Positions 25,001 to 36,700 of a DNA stretch of 64,000 bases are shown one piece after another (position 1 is the stretch's first letter; each line of letters begins with the position of its first letter). A model generated the notes under the pieces. It saw nothing but the letters and a program-made list of their open reading frames with translations, made no database searches and had not been told where the DNA came from. The position numbers and the translations under genes are program-made. This DNA comes from Oxyruncus cristatus (lineage: Eukaryota > Chordata > Aves > Passeriformes > Cotingidae): assembly GCA_013399855.1 (NCBI GenBank), contig VXAY01007484.1, forward strand, positions 62,001 through 126,000. The letters run 5' to 3'.

Positions 25001-28000
25001 AGTATAACAAATTCAGTAGTCACTTTAAGAACATTTTGCAGCAAAGTCTTGACCTTTCAGCAGAATTTGTTTTAAAGCCAGAGGTGTTTCTGATACCATC
25101 CCAGTGACAAAACTGCATTTTTCCATTCTGGAAACCACTGAAAAATATCCCCCCACAGTAGCTGGGAAAGTTCTAAAGGTTTGACAGATGTATTCCTCAG
25201 TTTCTGCCTTCCAACTCATAGCTGTGACTTGTTTGAGCAAGTTTCACACTTGGAAAGTGACTGAATATGGTCCAGAACACAGTTACAAAGACCAAGAAAG
25301 ACTCTTCCTGAATTTCAGTGCCACTTAATGTGGTCCATGACATGTGAACCTGTGAACCAATTAATAGTTTATTTTCCTAGAGCTCTAGGTTATTTCTTCT
25401 TTGGTGCTCAAGTGACATGGCAGTGCAGGAAATATGAAAAAAGCGTCACAACATCTGAGTCAAGGACAAAAAACAGATGGCAAGAGACAACTGTTGAGGT
25501 GAGGAGCAGATTGGGACAAGGAACCTGAGGGAGTGCGAGAAGGTTGAAGATGGGGAAGAGACTGTAAATAATAAACAAAGGAATGGACTCTGAGAAGAGG
25601 AACATAAGGAACATGGGATTTAGTGCTGTGAAAGCTACACAAGTCATGAATCGTGACCAAAAGACGAGTATGAAAGAACAAAAAGAGGAAACAAGGCAGA
25701 ATAATAATAGAAATATAAGATTTGTATTGAAAATTTGGAATAATTATAGGGACAGAGAGGTCTCAACTGTGTAAGAACATAACTTAAACATTTGCAGTGA
25801 CAGACGGATTACAATACTTGGGACACTAGTCAATACTCAGAGAAGCAGATATAATAGATTAAGTTGACATCTTAATCCAAGGCCTGGAGGAAAACCCGAC
25901 ACTGAAAATACACTGCTGAACAAATGTAATGGAATCACACCTTTCTGGGGTATGATTTCAGACCTGTTTGCATTTATTAATACTTGTGTATTTGTGAAGA
26001 AGATTTAAAAATCTAAGACATTTTCTGGAATGTCTTTATGATTATATGATGGGATTTCTAACTTTTTTTTTGGTGCATGTATGTTTTTTTTTTTTTTTTT
26101 TGAAGATGGAAGTTACACTTCAAAAATCAGGTTAAAATAACAGAGTTGTAGTGTCAAAACATTGAAAAGCAAGTGATAGCATACAAGTTTCCTACATTGC
26201 TTCAGTCTCTTCCCCCATTTTCGCTCCAAAGACAAGTTTTTGTTTGTTTGGACGCATGAGAAGTTTATGTTTGAGCATGTGAGAATCAGAAAAAAGCCAC
26301 AAAGAATTTCTGACTTTCTAGTAAATGCAGATGTGTTTGGGAAATTGTCTTGCAGCTCAGCTCATAACCCTTGAAGTTCCCTTGAAATAGATCAATTCAC
26401 TTTAGTAGCATGTGTAAGCATATTGTAGTAGCTGTGATCACAATAGTAGTAAGACATCATCTGCTTTAAAACTCAATAGTTTTGAATGTTGCAGATGGTA
26501 TCAAGACATTAACAAAGTAGGGTATGTTCCTTGGTATTGGTTATTGGTGCAGCTGTTAGGTTAATGAAGTCAGTATATATTCAGTTTTAATTGTAGACAC
26601 ATCTTATTTGAGCTTTCATAGAACAGCTGTGAAATAAGTGCTATAATGAATGTTCTGTGGTTTACACTGAAATCTGTGTATATATATAATATATGTATAA
26701 TATATGTATAATATATTATAAACTCCATTCAATTTATTTAGTTTCTTGTCCCTAAGATGAAAGATCATCAGATAGTTGCACTTTCTTCAGAAAACATTTA
26801 GAAGTTTCAAAGTCATCTTCATTTGTGCTTTCACCTGCCAAGTCACCATCTATAAAATTTCCTATTAGATGAAATCAATTTCCTTTATTAAATTAATGCC
26901 ATCTCTACATACCTAGATTTATCATGTAATCAACATGCTACAGGCTATTCCAGCTGTACTTGAAGAAATAACCTCATTTTAGCTTTCTTTTGTATTAAGT
27001 TCATATAGGGTGTTCCAAATTTACTACTTCTAGGAAACTGTCATATACAGGATAAACCTCAAAGGGAAAGTCAAATGTTGGATTTAATCCCTTTGCAGGG
27101 GCAAGCAGGTAGGTAAACTAGGGAATATTGGGGTTTTTGTTATTTTAATCGCAGCTACTAGAAACCCTCACTTTCAGGCATTCTTGGTCAAATGCTTTCT
27201 TCTATGGGGTAATGTGGTACGGAACTTAACAAAGCAGAATTGTCAACTTTTTTTGGAGACTCTGAGACTGAGACTGAGTATAATCTAGATTTTCTCAGAC
27301 TCAAGAAAGTGATTTATAAATGTAGTTTTTCTTCCCCTCTCCTTCTGCTCTTTTTCTGTTTTCATTTGGAAAAAGGGTTGTTTGGCTTGTTTGCTTTTTT
27401 GTTTTCAAATGAGCTCACAAATTCAGTTATATACACTTCACCAAATAAAGACTTTATACTAGTGTCACTCAGGTTTCTTGGGGGTAACATTATTCAGCTT
27501 TACTTGTGCATTACATTATTTACTGTATTGTCTTGTACATTTTGTTATATTTCATATTTCCCCTTTTTCTTTGTGTATCTCTGAAATGCTCAAGTGACTA
27601 TTCCAGAAGGCAATGGAGGTCTGACAACTACAAGAACTCTTGTCTTCTTAGTATTTCCTTCACAGGAGTCACAAATCTTCTGTAACAAAATATGATGGCA
27701 TTTCTGTGGGATACGTTGTCTATGTCATAGATTTCAGATTTTTGTTATTTTCCTCAACAGGAAAATCACCTAGGGCTGAAAGCTCATTATTTAAAAATAA
27801 TGAAAAACTTAATTCACTACTAGTGTAGTTATACGTGTCCTATACTCCTACAAAGGTTTTTAGTGGCAAGGATCCTTCCTGCACCAAGCCTCCTCTTTGG
27901 GTATATTTCCATCCAACTTAAGCTGGAGGGAGTGCGGGAAGGCAAAAACCAAACATTTTTCACTGCACACTGAGGTCCATGGCAATTCTGCTCCTTGTTT

Positions 28001-30344
28001 GCTTCATTAACAGGAAAATAGAGAAAAAAAATATTTTTTTTTCCCTTCTTTGGGAGGCACAATGGTATCCAAATATTTTACAAAGTAGGCTGCAAAGCTC
28101 TGGTCTTAAAGGGCAGAATTCTGTCTACCATTGTTAGATACTTAAACAAAAAAGGTCTTTTTTTTTCTCTTAAGTAACATAAATCAGAGGAACCTGGAAT
28201 TGTTCAACATCTTTGAAAAAAATCAGGCCATTTATATTTAGGTATTGAAATATGAGTTAGGACACTAAATTTAGTATCTACCACTGTTTGCATTCAGCAG
28301 TCAGGGACTCTGACCATTCTGTAATTCAAAGGAGGACCCTCTTTTTATCCTTTTGTGCTCATGGCTCTTTGGAGATGCATGTTAGGAAGATACTGTGTTT
28401 AATTTTTGTTACTATCAAGTTTTCATTGCTGTGGGATATATTCAGGTATAATTATGGGTTGATTTTTTAAATTCTATGGTCCTCGGAGAACCTCTTATTT
28501 CCCTTTTCTCTACTTTGAAGATTATGAATCACCACAACCCCCTACTAGTTCTCTATTCAGAACAGCTCATGATACCATAGGATGGCTGCAGCGGTAAGAA
28601 GATCTGGTTTTTTTTTTTTTCCATTCTTTACCCCTATGTGCATTTTGCTCTCATATTTGTAGAAGGTAAAATCAGTCTCCAGGGGACACTAGATCCTTCC
28701 TGTACACATGGTGAAGATCAAGCTGGAAGGAATAAAGAAAATTATGGGTTTGCTTTTCCCAGCATATTAACTAGTAGTTGTATTACAGCACCAAAAGCAA
28801 TGTATTGTATCTCATAACAGGTGTTCCAGGCATGTCTCTCATAAGGTTAGGAAAGCCAGGAGAGAATATGAATCTGTAAATCCCTTCTGATCTTTATTCT
28901 GCCTCTGAAACTACAAAACTATATTGCACTTGCACAAAGCATGCACAGATAAGAGGAACCCTCTCTAATAGTTCATCTTTGTTTCTGTCAGCAGCCAGAA
29001 GACTGACTTTTAAGAATCTGTTCCTCTGATTTCCTTCAGACCAGTTTCTCACAAAGCCAGTAACACTCAGTGGAGCATCAGTGTATAAATGGGTTTCGTA
29101 TAAGGTTAAAATACATCTGTCACTTTCCTATGTCTCTCCCACTGTCTGTGATTTCTGCAGAGACAAGGGAGAGCTCAGCCTGTCCCCTTCTGTTAATAAT
29201 TGAATACCACAGCAATGCTAGTTAGCCCTTTGATGACCATTGTTTTGGTAGCAACATATTGCCTACACCGGGATTTATCAAAACATATAGTACCCAGCCC
29301 ATTTTCTCTTCAAGACACCAGTGGAAATTTACACTGGTGGTATTCACCAAGTAGCAGAATGGCCTCATCACCTTAGAGGTGCTTGACAAACTGCAGTACA
29401 GTTCTGTCATCCTTTCTTGCTTAGACCATTGTTCAGAGAAACAACATATTCAGTTTACAAGTTTCTCTTACAGAATCAGAAAGACTATTGTGGCATGTAA
29501 TAAATCTGTGGTATGAAACATGCTTCATTCTGCTGCTTCAAAACTTTTTCAAATAGGTTAATTTTCTCCCAGCCTTTATGTTGGACCAGATGTCATTTGT
29601 CTGCATTTCTGAAAATTTAGGAGTCTTACGTCCCCAGAGGCTTTTTTCCTTTTTTTTTTTTTTAATGCAGCAACTTCTTCCCATTGTTAACATCCCCAGT
29701 TTGTTAATTATCTTCTATAACTGAAAGCTTACATGGTAGGCTCTGAATCTTCTGTCGTTTGCCAAAGGCCTGAAGAATTATGTGTCACATTTACACATAA
29801 TTCTGCTTATGCCCCTACAAAATTTTCCTATAGCTCTAATTATACAGCCATGAGGAGTATATCCAGATGTTCTAGGGGAGGACAAAATGTAGTGGTTGCC
29901 ACTAAAATTATACAGCTGTGAACTAAAACAGGGCCAATGCATACCTTTCAAGAGCTAGTGTTTTCAAAAACTGTTCTCCAGGTACCTCAGAGAACTTCTC
30001 ATAAATGGGAGGGGAAGAGTAAGAGAAGGTTTCATTATATCTAAAGCTACACCCCCCCAGTGCTGTTGCAGACACAGATGAGGGGGAGAAATTTGTGCAG
30101 CCAACTATTTTCTTCAAAGTTCACTCCCTATCTTTTACTTATATTCTGCAATTGATTAAGAAAGGCCAGTGAAATAACCCAATAATAATGGTACTGCTCA
30201 GATGGCTCTGCATGTGGCAAAGAAAAAGAATATATTATGCACTGCTTAAAAGAAAGGGAGAGATTGAATGAAAAGGAAAGTACAAAACAAGTAAGAGAAG
30301 GACCTCAGAAACAACTCAGACTCTGCAGATGTTCTGCATCTGTT
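22095..30344. other. Long AT-rich non-coding stretch
   Basis: I find no supported exon or RNA gene. There are short T-runs near 24029, 26084, 28608 and 29649, an AT microsatellite (26680-26722), and a 10-bp perfect inverted repeat (24454-24463 with 24505-24514). The short frames have no recognisable protein character. Confidence 0.5.
26680..26722. repeat. AT-rich microsatellite (TATAATATATG)n
   Basis: An 11-base unit, ATATATGTATA-like, is repeated about three times after a TATATATA run. Confidence 0.8.
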
Positions 30345-30420
30345 TTCTTGTCCACTGGGGACACTAAGATAGAGAGATTAAGGCATTTATTCAGAGACAG
30401 TTAGACAACTGGACCAGATA
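30345..30420 (-). repeat. MIR-like ancient SINE fragment
   Basis: 'tccactggggacactaagat' followed by 'agagagattaaggcattta' and 'tcagagacag' matches the inverted MIR segment 'ttacagatggggaaactgaggcacagagagattaagtgactt'. It is short and degenerate. Confidence 0.42.
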
Positions 30421-32195
30421 TACAAAATGCACCTAGGTTGACTTATAGTCCATAGCAATAATAGCACCGTAACAAAGCGGTGAATATAATTCACTGTCTA
30501 TGCATTAAACATGGAACATACATGCCTTAAAACAGATCACAATCTTGCAGTGGTGGAGTAAAGAAGAAATTCACCTTGCAAAGGACACATACAATCAAAT
30601 GAAATTTTAACCCATTTTATATTTTTGAAAGATAAAACTGGTACTCATACAAATCCAGCACCTTCCTAATTATCTTAATTCCTTAAAGGAAAAGGTATAA
30701 ATATCTCCTTGTAGAAATATTGCTGATATGAAGTTAAAAAGAAGTAAGTGAACATTAAAAGCTGTCATTCAAAAGAAACGAGCACTTTGACAAGAACTCC
30801 AGTGAAAATGAGCCAAAAGCAAAAACCCAATAGGTATAACATAGGGACCTCAATGTAGTCTTTAAAAATAACCCTGATCTATAAACTTCACAAAGGGAGA
30901 TAAAGGCCATAAACTCCAGTCTTTACGACTTAAAAAAAAAAATTGCATTCTTCAGTTCTGTGGCTACCTGTAAAAACAAGCAACCAATGAAAGTCACCTC
31001 TTCACAAGTAATTCCTCACTATTGTCATAAATAGCTACAGTATGCAAAAAAAAATACATTTATTAGCAAAAATGCTTCTGGCTTTAATGTTCACTTTGGA
31101 AATATTGAGAAATGGAGCCTCATAAGTTATTCATAAGATGAGAATTAATGCAGTCACTATTCCTGGCTTCTGATTAAGTGCTGTCTTGTAACCTAGTAAC
31201 ACTGGAAATAATGACCAGATGATAATTTTCTGCGAATTGAGTCAATGAAGAGAAGCTTTGATATGTCAAGTTGTAACACTACTCGCCCAACAGAAATTTC
31301 CTGGAGATCCCTTTACAGTAGTGGGGACAATTTTCTTCTGTGTTTGTATGGGACAGTGTATACAGGCAAAGTCCATCTCTAATGATGGGTGCATTCTCAC
31401 TCTTCCACTCAGATAGTTAAGACAGTGGGAGATGGTGATGAAGGAACAAAAATCTACAATCTTTGAATAATGAAAAAAAGGAATTTAAGTTTTTTTCAGC
31501 TCATCCTCACTGATAAGAGTGGGTAGAATTCATTGAACTGCTGAGCCGTAAATCCTCTGATGGACTTCCACATAGTATACAGGACCACAAGAGTGTATAA
31601 AACTCTGTCTCATCACTGGTGTCCTATCTTGCTAGAAGCTTCAATATAAAAGACAAGCAAAAGACACAGAGGAAAAACTTCTATTAGTATTGCCAGTTTA
31701 AGACTGGACTTGTGTAAGAACCCCCACCAAATTCCAGAATGAATCCAGAATCCTTTCTCATTAATCTAAAAAAAATGAAGGTCAGTTTCTAAAAACTAGT
31801 CAGTAAGTACCTGGGATAGGAAAAATAAGTACAAAGAACAAGTTAGTAAAGAAAAATGCACACACACACATATACACATACATGTACAACACAGAGTTTC
31901 AGAAAGCATGCACGGTTGAAATGGAGTCACTGAAGCAAAGAAAAATCTCAGAGAATAGGAACTACAAGATAGTTACTCAGTTAATGCGTTCCACTACTTG
32001 AGGAAGGCAAAGGGGAAAAAAAATGCAAGGAATGAAAAGCACAGAAGGGCAGAAAAGTATTAAATGTTAAAGCGGAAAGTTGCCATTGCCACAGGGGGGA
32101 AAAAAATAAAAACCAAAGGATTAGAATCGGCTTGAAACCTGAGGGCAGCCATTAGAGAGAGGCAAAGAGTGGGAACCCACTACTTGTATGGATAG
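30421..32195. other. AT-rich non-coding stretch upstream of CpG island
   Basis: No gene is seen. A (CA)n tract lies at about 31859-31876. The sequence turns GC-rich abruptly near 32196. Confidence 0.55.
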
Positions 32196-33370
32196 ATGCG
32201 AAGCGGCCGAGGGAGACGCGGAAGGCTGATGCGGAGGAGCGGCGCCGCCAGCCCGGCCCCGGGGCTCGGCCGGGCGGGTGNNNNNNNNNNNNNNNNNNNN
32301 NNNNNNNNNNNNNNNNNNNNNNNNNNNNNNNNNNNNNNNNNNNNNNNNNNNNNNNNNNNNNNNNNNNNNNNNNNNNNNNNNNNNNNNNNNNNNNNNNNNN
32401 NNNNNNNNNNNNNNNNNNNNNNNNNNNNNNNNNNNNNNNNNNNNNNNNNNNNNNNNNNNNNNNNNNNNNNNNNNNNNNNNNNNNNNNNNNNNNNNNNNNN
32501 NNNNNNNNNNNNNNNNNNNNNNNNNNNNNNNNNNNNNNNNNNNNNNNNNNNNNNNNNNNNNNNNNNNNNNNNNNNNNNNNNNNNNNNNNNNNNNNNNNNN
32601 NNNNNNNNNNNNNNNNNNNNNNNNNNNNNNNNNNNNNNNNNNNNNNNNNNNNNNNNNNNNNNNNNNNNNNNNNNNNNNNNNNNNNNNNNNNNNNNNNNNN
32701 NNNNNNNNNNNNNNNNNNNNNNNNNNNNNNNNNNNNNNNNNNNNNNNNNNNNNNNNNNNNNNNNNNNNNNNNNNNNNNNNNNNNNNNNNNNNNNNNNNNN
32801 NNNNNNNNNNNNNNNNNNNNNNNNNNNNNNNNNNNNNNNNNNNNNNNNNNNNNNNNNNNNNNNNNNNNNNNNNNNNNNNNNNNNNNNNNNNNNNNNNNNN
32901 NNNNNNNNNNNNNNNNNNNNNNNNNNNNNNNNNNNNNNNNNNNNNNNNNNNNNNNNNNNNNNNNNNNNNNNNNNNNNNNNNNNNNNNNNNNNNNNNNNNN
33001 NNNNNNNNNNNNNNNNNNNNNNNNNNNNNNNNNNNNNNNNNNNNNNNNNNNNNNNNNNNNNNNNNNNNNNNNNNNNNNNNNNNNNNNNNNNNNNNNGGGC
33101 GGGGGGTGCTTGCGCGTTTAGGGGTAGGGGCGAGCGGCGGTGTGAGATGGCACTCGCATGAACACATATCCACATCATCTGTACATCCACACGCGTCTGG
33201 GTAGGGGCGGGCAGAGCCTCTGCCGCCCCCCCGGGAGCAGCCGGGGGAGGCGCCTCAGTCCCCCCGCCGGGAGGGGGCACGGCGGGGCCGGGAGGGGCTC
33301 GCGGGAGCTGCCGGAGCGGATGCCTTCACCTGGGGCTCTCCATCAGTGAGCGAGGCGAGAAGAGGCGGTC
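32196..33370 (+). promoter_or_regulatory. CpG island promoter (interrupted by gap)
   Basis: On both sides of the gap the DNA is G+C-rich and dense in CpG, with strings such as gcggccg, ggcgccgcc and ggcggggcc, in sharp contrast to the AT-rich surroundings. GC-box-like sites occur at 33097-33106 and 33204-33212. A probable 5' UTR exon with a splice donor follows on the plus strand, so the island is best read as the promoter of a plus-strand gene. A donor-like CAG|GTGAAG on the minus strand near 33331 leaves divergent transcription possible. The gene cannot be identified from this sequence. Confidence 0.8.
32281..33096. other. Assembly gap (816 N)
   Basis: The run of 816 undetermined bases sits in the middle of the CpG island. 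The apparent open frames of 300-366 residues that cross it are artefacts of reading N as sense codons. True length and content are unknown; loss of GC-rich promoter sequence is common in bird assemblies. Confidence 1.
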
Positions 33371-33399
33371 GGGTCTGGAGAACTACCTCTGGATGGTTT

Positions 33400-33433
33400 A
33401 AAAAAAAAAAAAAAAAAAAAAAGAGAGAGAGAG
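33400..33433. repeat. Poly-A run (23) plus (GA)n
   Basis: A run of 23 A (33400-33422) is directly followed by GA dinucleotides, at the downstream edge of the CpG island. The sequence just before it (ggtttaaaa) is weakly TATA-like. Confidence 0.9.
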
Positions 33434-33579
33434 AAAAGAGAAAGGAAAAAAAAAAACAACTCTGCAATCCTCTGCTCCCTCAGGCTCAGCACCATAAGGG
33501 ACTGCTATATTTGAGGCTGTCAGAAGGATGGGAGAGAGAGACTGAGAGTCAGGGCGAGAGAGACGGTGCCACAGCAGCG
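33434..33579 (+). other. Probable non-coding first exon (5' UTR) with GTAAGT donor
   Basis: The segment downstream of the CpG island is purine-rich and ends 'cacagcagcg|gtaagtgtct', a strong consensus 5' splice site (GTAAGT at 33580-33585). No long plus-strand frame starts here; the only ATG (33528) opens a five-codon frame stopped by TGA at 33543-33545, which would be a minimal uORF. This fits a 5' UTR exon of a gene whose start codon lies in a later exon. The 5' limit is not determined: transcription could begin inside the gap or near 33430. It is followed by at least 30 kb without a recognisable exon, implying a long first intron. The gene is not recognised. Confidence 0.5.
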
Positions 33580-33585
33580 GTAAGT

Positions 33586-33708
33586 GTCTCTGCCGTTCCC
33601 CCAGCCAGGCACTGATTTCCCTGGTTAGACTTTGGAGCGTGTGCAGATTATTCGTTGTAATATCCATCGCGGCATCTCTGTGAGCAGTCTTCTGTGAAGC
33701 CAGCAACG
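33586..33708 (+). other. Possible alternative 3' extension of first exon (second donor)
   Basis: A second donor-like site, 'cagcaacg|gtgagagatc' (GTGAGA at 33709-33714), lies 129 bases past the first and has the same CG|GT boundary. Until about this point the sequence is less AT-biased than the intron-like DNA beyond, and it contains CpG. It could be an alternative first-exon end. Confidence 0.3.
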
Positions 33709-33714
33709 GTGAGA

Positions 33715-36700
33715 GATCCTGGTTTTGGGCTCCTACTGCAGGTTTATGTGTTTTGGTTTTTTGTTTCGAATCTTACGTTGAAATTGTTGTCATAATTGAG
33801 AAGAAAAGTTGAAGCAGAAATTACTGTGGTCTGCTGTATGCTTTCTGTCATTTAACTAGCAAAGCAAACTACTGCAGTGAATGAGTTGTGAAGAGAGATG
33901 TGAGGCTTTTAGAAAAAATGCATACTCGAGAGACGAAATGTCAGTTTCAAATGTACTAATTTTTTATGTTTGGGAGGGTTACCATGCCAATGCTTGAGGT
34001 TGAATCAGGAAATAACCCAGCATATTGAGTTTATGAGTGATGCATCTAAAGTTGTGTTGTTTTGGAGTTCCAAATGGTACTTGGTTTTGGGATAAACAAT
34101 TATCTCTAGAATTAGAAAAGTACAGTACCTGGACCGTTCTCCTTTGCTGACAGGCAGAAGAGATGGAATTACATAAAGATGCATGATTTTTCCTCTCTGA
34201 TGTGAGGACAGTTGATAAGTCAGTCCATGAACTGGCTAGAAGATGAACTGAGAGTTATTGGAATATAGAGCATGAAACTGTTTTTAAGATTTTTATATCA
34301 GAAAAAAAATCATCCATTACTGTATCTGTACTTTAGATGTTTAGTTTCATTTGTCTTGAGCGCAGAAACTTCATACAACAGAAGTTACACAAGATAGTGT
34401 AATGTGAGGACTAAAGTTTTCTATGTGTTGCAATATTTCAGAAATTTAACAAAGTTTTTGCTAAGTATTTTTTTTAAATTTAGAAAGTAATACTTTTACT
34501 TAAATGACATATTTTCAGGTTTTGTTTTGTTTTGTTTTGTTTTTTTTTTTTAATCAAGGACCTGGTGCTAGTTTTTTTTTTTTCTGAGGAGTTGTAGCAT
34601 TCTTCTAGACTTCAGTGAGCTTTTGATGAGACCCTGAAGTTTCAAAGTACATATAAACTACACACTCACTATTAGCCAAATGCCAAGGAGGGATTCCTGA
34701 TAAGTAAAATTTGAATTATAGTTTCTAATTAATAACAGTGCAATTAATTCTTGCTGAGTTATAGTACAACTCCTCCAGAAGTACTTTGTGGCAATCAATA
34801 TTAACGCAGCTCATTGTGATTAATGTTATTACAGTGGATATTGAAAGAATTAGCAATAATTGAGCCATTAATATAAAAAGCTTTCAAATTATTAGATTTC
34901 TAAAAGTATATTTAATAAATATACTTTCATTATTATAGCACTTAGTTACAAAGTTTCAAAAACGCTTTCTCTCTCTTGTTGTGAGGGAAAACTCTTGTTT
35001 ACAAGTGTGAGGTATGCCGAAAGGAAGACAGAAAACTAAGATGTGAACTATAGTGATTGAGGAATGTTTCATGTACAGAGGCCCTCAGTGGCAATATACT
35101 TTTAACTATGCCAATGTTTAAGAGATGTGGTTAAGAAAACAAAGTCTGGGAAGACAATAAATATATTAAGGAGGGTGAAGTGTTAAGCATCCTTGGAGGT
35201 GATAACAGCTAAGTAGTTTTATAAGGGGACGATTCAACATGCAATGCTTCTATTTCATATACTTAGAAAGCAAATGCCCATGCAAAAGGTCAGAACTAGC
35301 AGAGCATGATATAAAAGTGTGAAGATAGCTATGCATAGCTGGGAGATTAAGAATGTGGATTTTAGTTTTATTGATCAATATGAAGCTGAAGGTCCTACTT
35401 TAAATTCTAGGTTAACATGTCAGGGGTAGGGATCTTAATTTCATTTTATAACGAGGGCAGATGTACTAAGAATGAAAACAGAAAATTGAAAAAACTTGAC
35501 TGGCTGAATAATAGTTAAAAATTTGAAAGAAAGGAGCTTTGAAAACAGGTCTTAAGGAAATATCCTTATATAAAATATCCTAGCAGCTAAGATAAAAGGT
35601 ATGATTAAAAGCTCTGCTGTTAGGAAATAATAAAGTGCAACTTTAAGAAATGCGTGACTTGGAGGACTGTTAGCACAGATTTAATACAGGAAGGTCATGA
35701 CTGGCAAATTTGCTTGAGTCCCCTGAATAAGTTGCTGACATGGTAAAGTATTGGGGAATCTGTAATATGATTTATGGGAGTTTCAGAAAATGTCCAGTTC
35801 TGTGCTCCACAAAATATTGATTTGAAAAGTAAAATTTTTAAGAAATGCTGGAATGAATTCAAACCTGACTTAGACATAGGGACCAGAGGGTGTCAGTAAA
35901 GGTAAAGAGCTCTGGATGGAAGGAGGAGGTTAAAAGTATGATGCTTTAAGTGACAGTCTGAGATCCAGTTTTCCTTCTTGCTTGTTATAAAGCTGGCATG
36001 TTCAAAAAGGGTAAATCTGATATGCTAGCAGTACAGAAAAATCTGTCCCACTAAATAGATTCAATACACTGGAAGTTTTCTGATTAACCTAATGATAGGA
36101 ATATTTATTTTAAATAATTAATGCAAGTCTCTACAAAAGGCATCATAGAAAACTATATGTTAAGAATATACATGCCAAGGCATTGAGCCCTCTGCGGTGA
36201 TTGGTTCAGTGGCATTAAAAAAAAAAATAGTTCTTCAGAATGATTTTGTCTTTTTACATGTAGCCTGCAACACAGATCTTAGTTCCTCTGAATACACTGC
36301 GTAATTTGCCACTGCTGGTCTGCTCCCTCCATATGCTCCTGCTAACTGCTTCTGCATTGCACTTTCTGTCAGTTTTAGAGCAACCTCAATCACTTGAACA
36401 GTTTCTTGTACTCTAAAATACTAAACTGAAATCCATCGCAGTTTATACTGCTTTTTTAGTTTCCCGAGAATCAACGTCAAATAGATATTTGCTTGCTAAT
36501 ATTATATTAGTAGATGCTTTACAGTATTTATTTTCTCCTTCTGTGCATGGCTTCTCTGATGCTTTTTTCAGGATCTGTTACACCCTGGATTATCAACTTC
36601 TTAGCACTTTACAAGGAAAAATACTCTTTCTAGAAGTGATGGAGTCCCTACAGGTTCTTATCTTCAAAGTGATTTTGATCAATAACATTATATTAGGGGA

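Noticed and set aside
27240..27584. 114-codon Phe/Leu-rich frame, possible membrane protein
   Set aside because: The hydrophobic content follows from T-rich DNA. There is no upstream promoter, no splice context and no recognisable motif.
32121..33280. Four open frames of 308-366 residues across the CpG island
   Set aside because: Most of each frame is the run of N, translated as X. The real sequence on either side is GC-rich promoter-like DNA with no protein similarity that I can see.
33398..33706. 102-codon minus-strand frame ending in a poly-Phe/Ser stretch
   Set aside because: Its C-terminal part is simply the translated poly-A/GA tract read in reverse, and the rest overlaps the probable plus-strand 5' UTR. 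No domain is recognisable.
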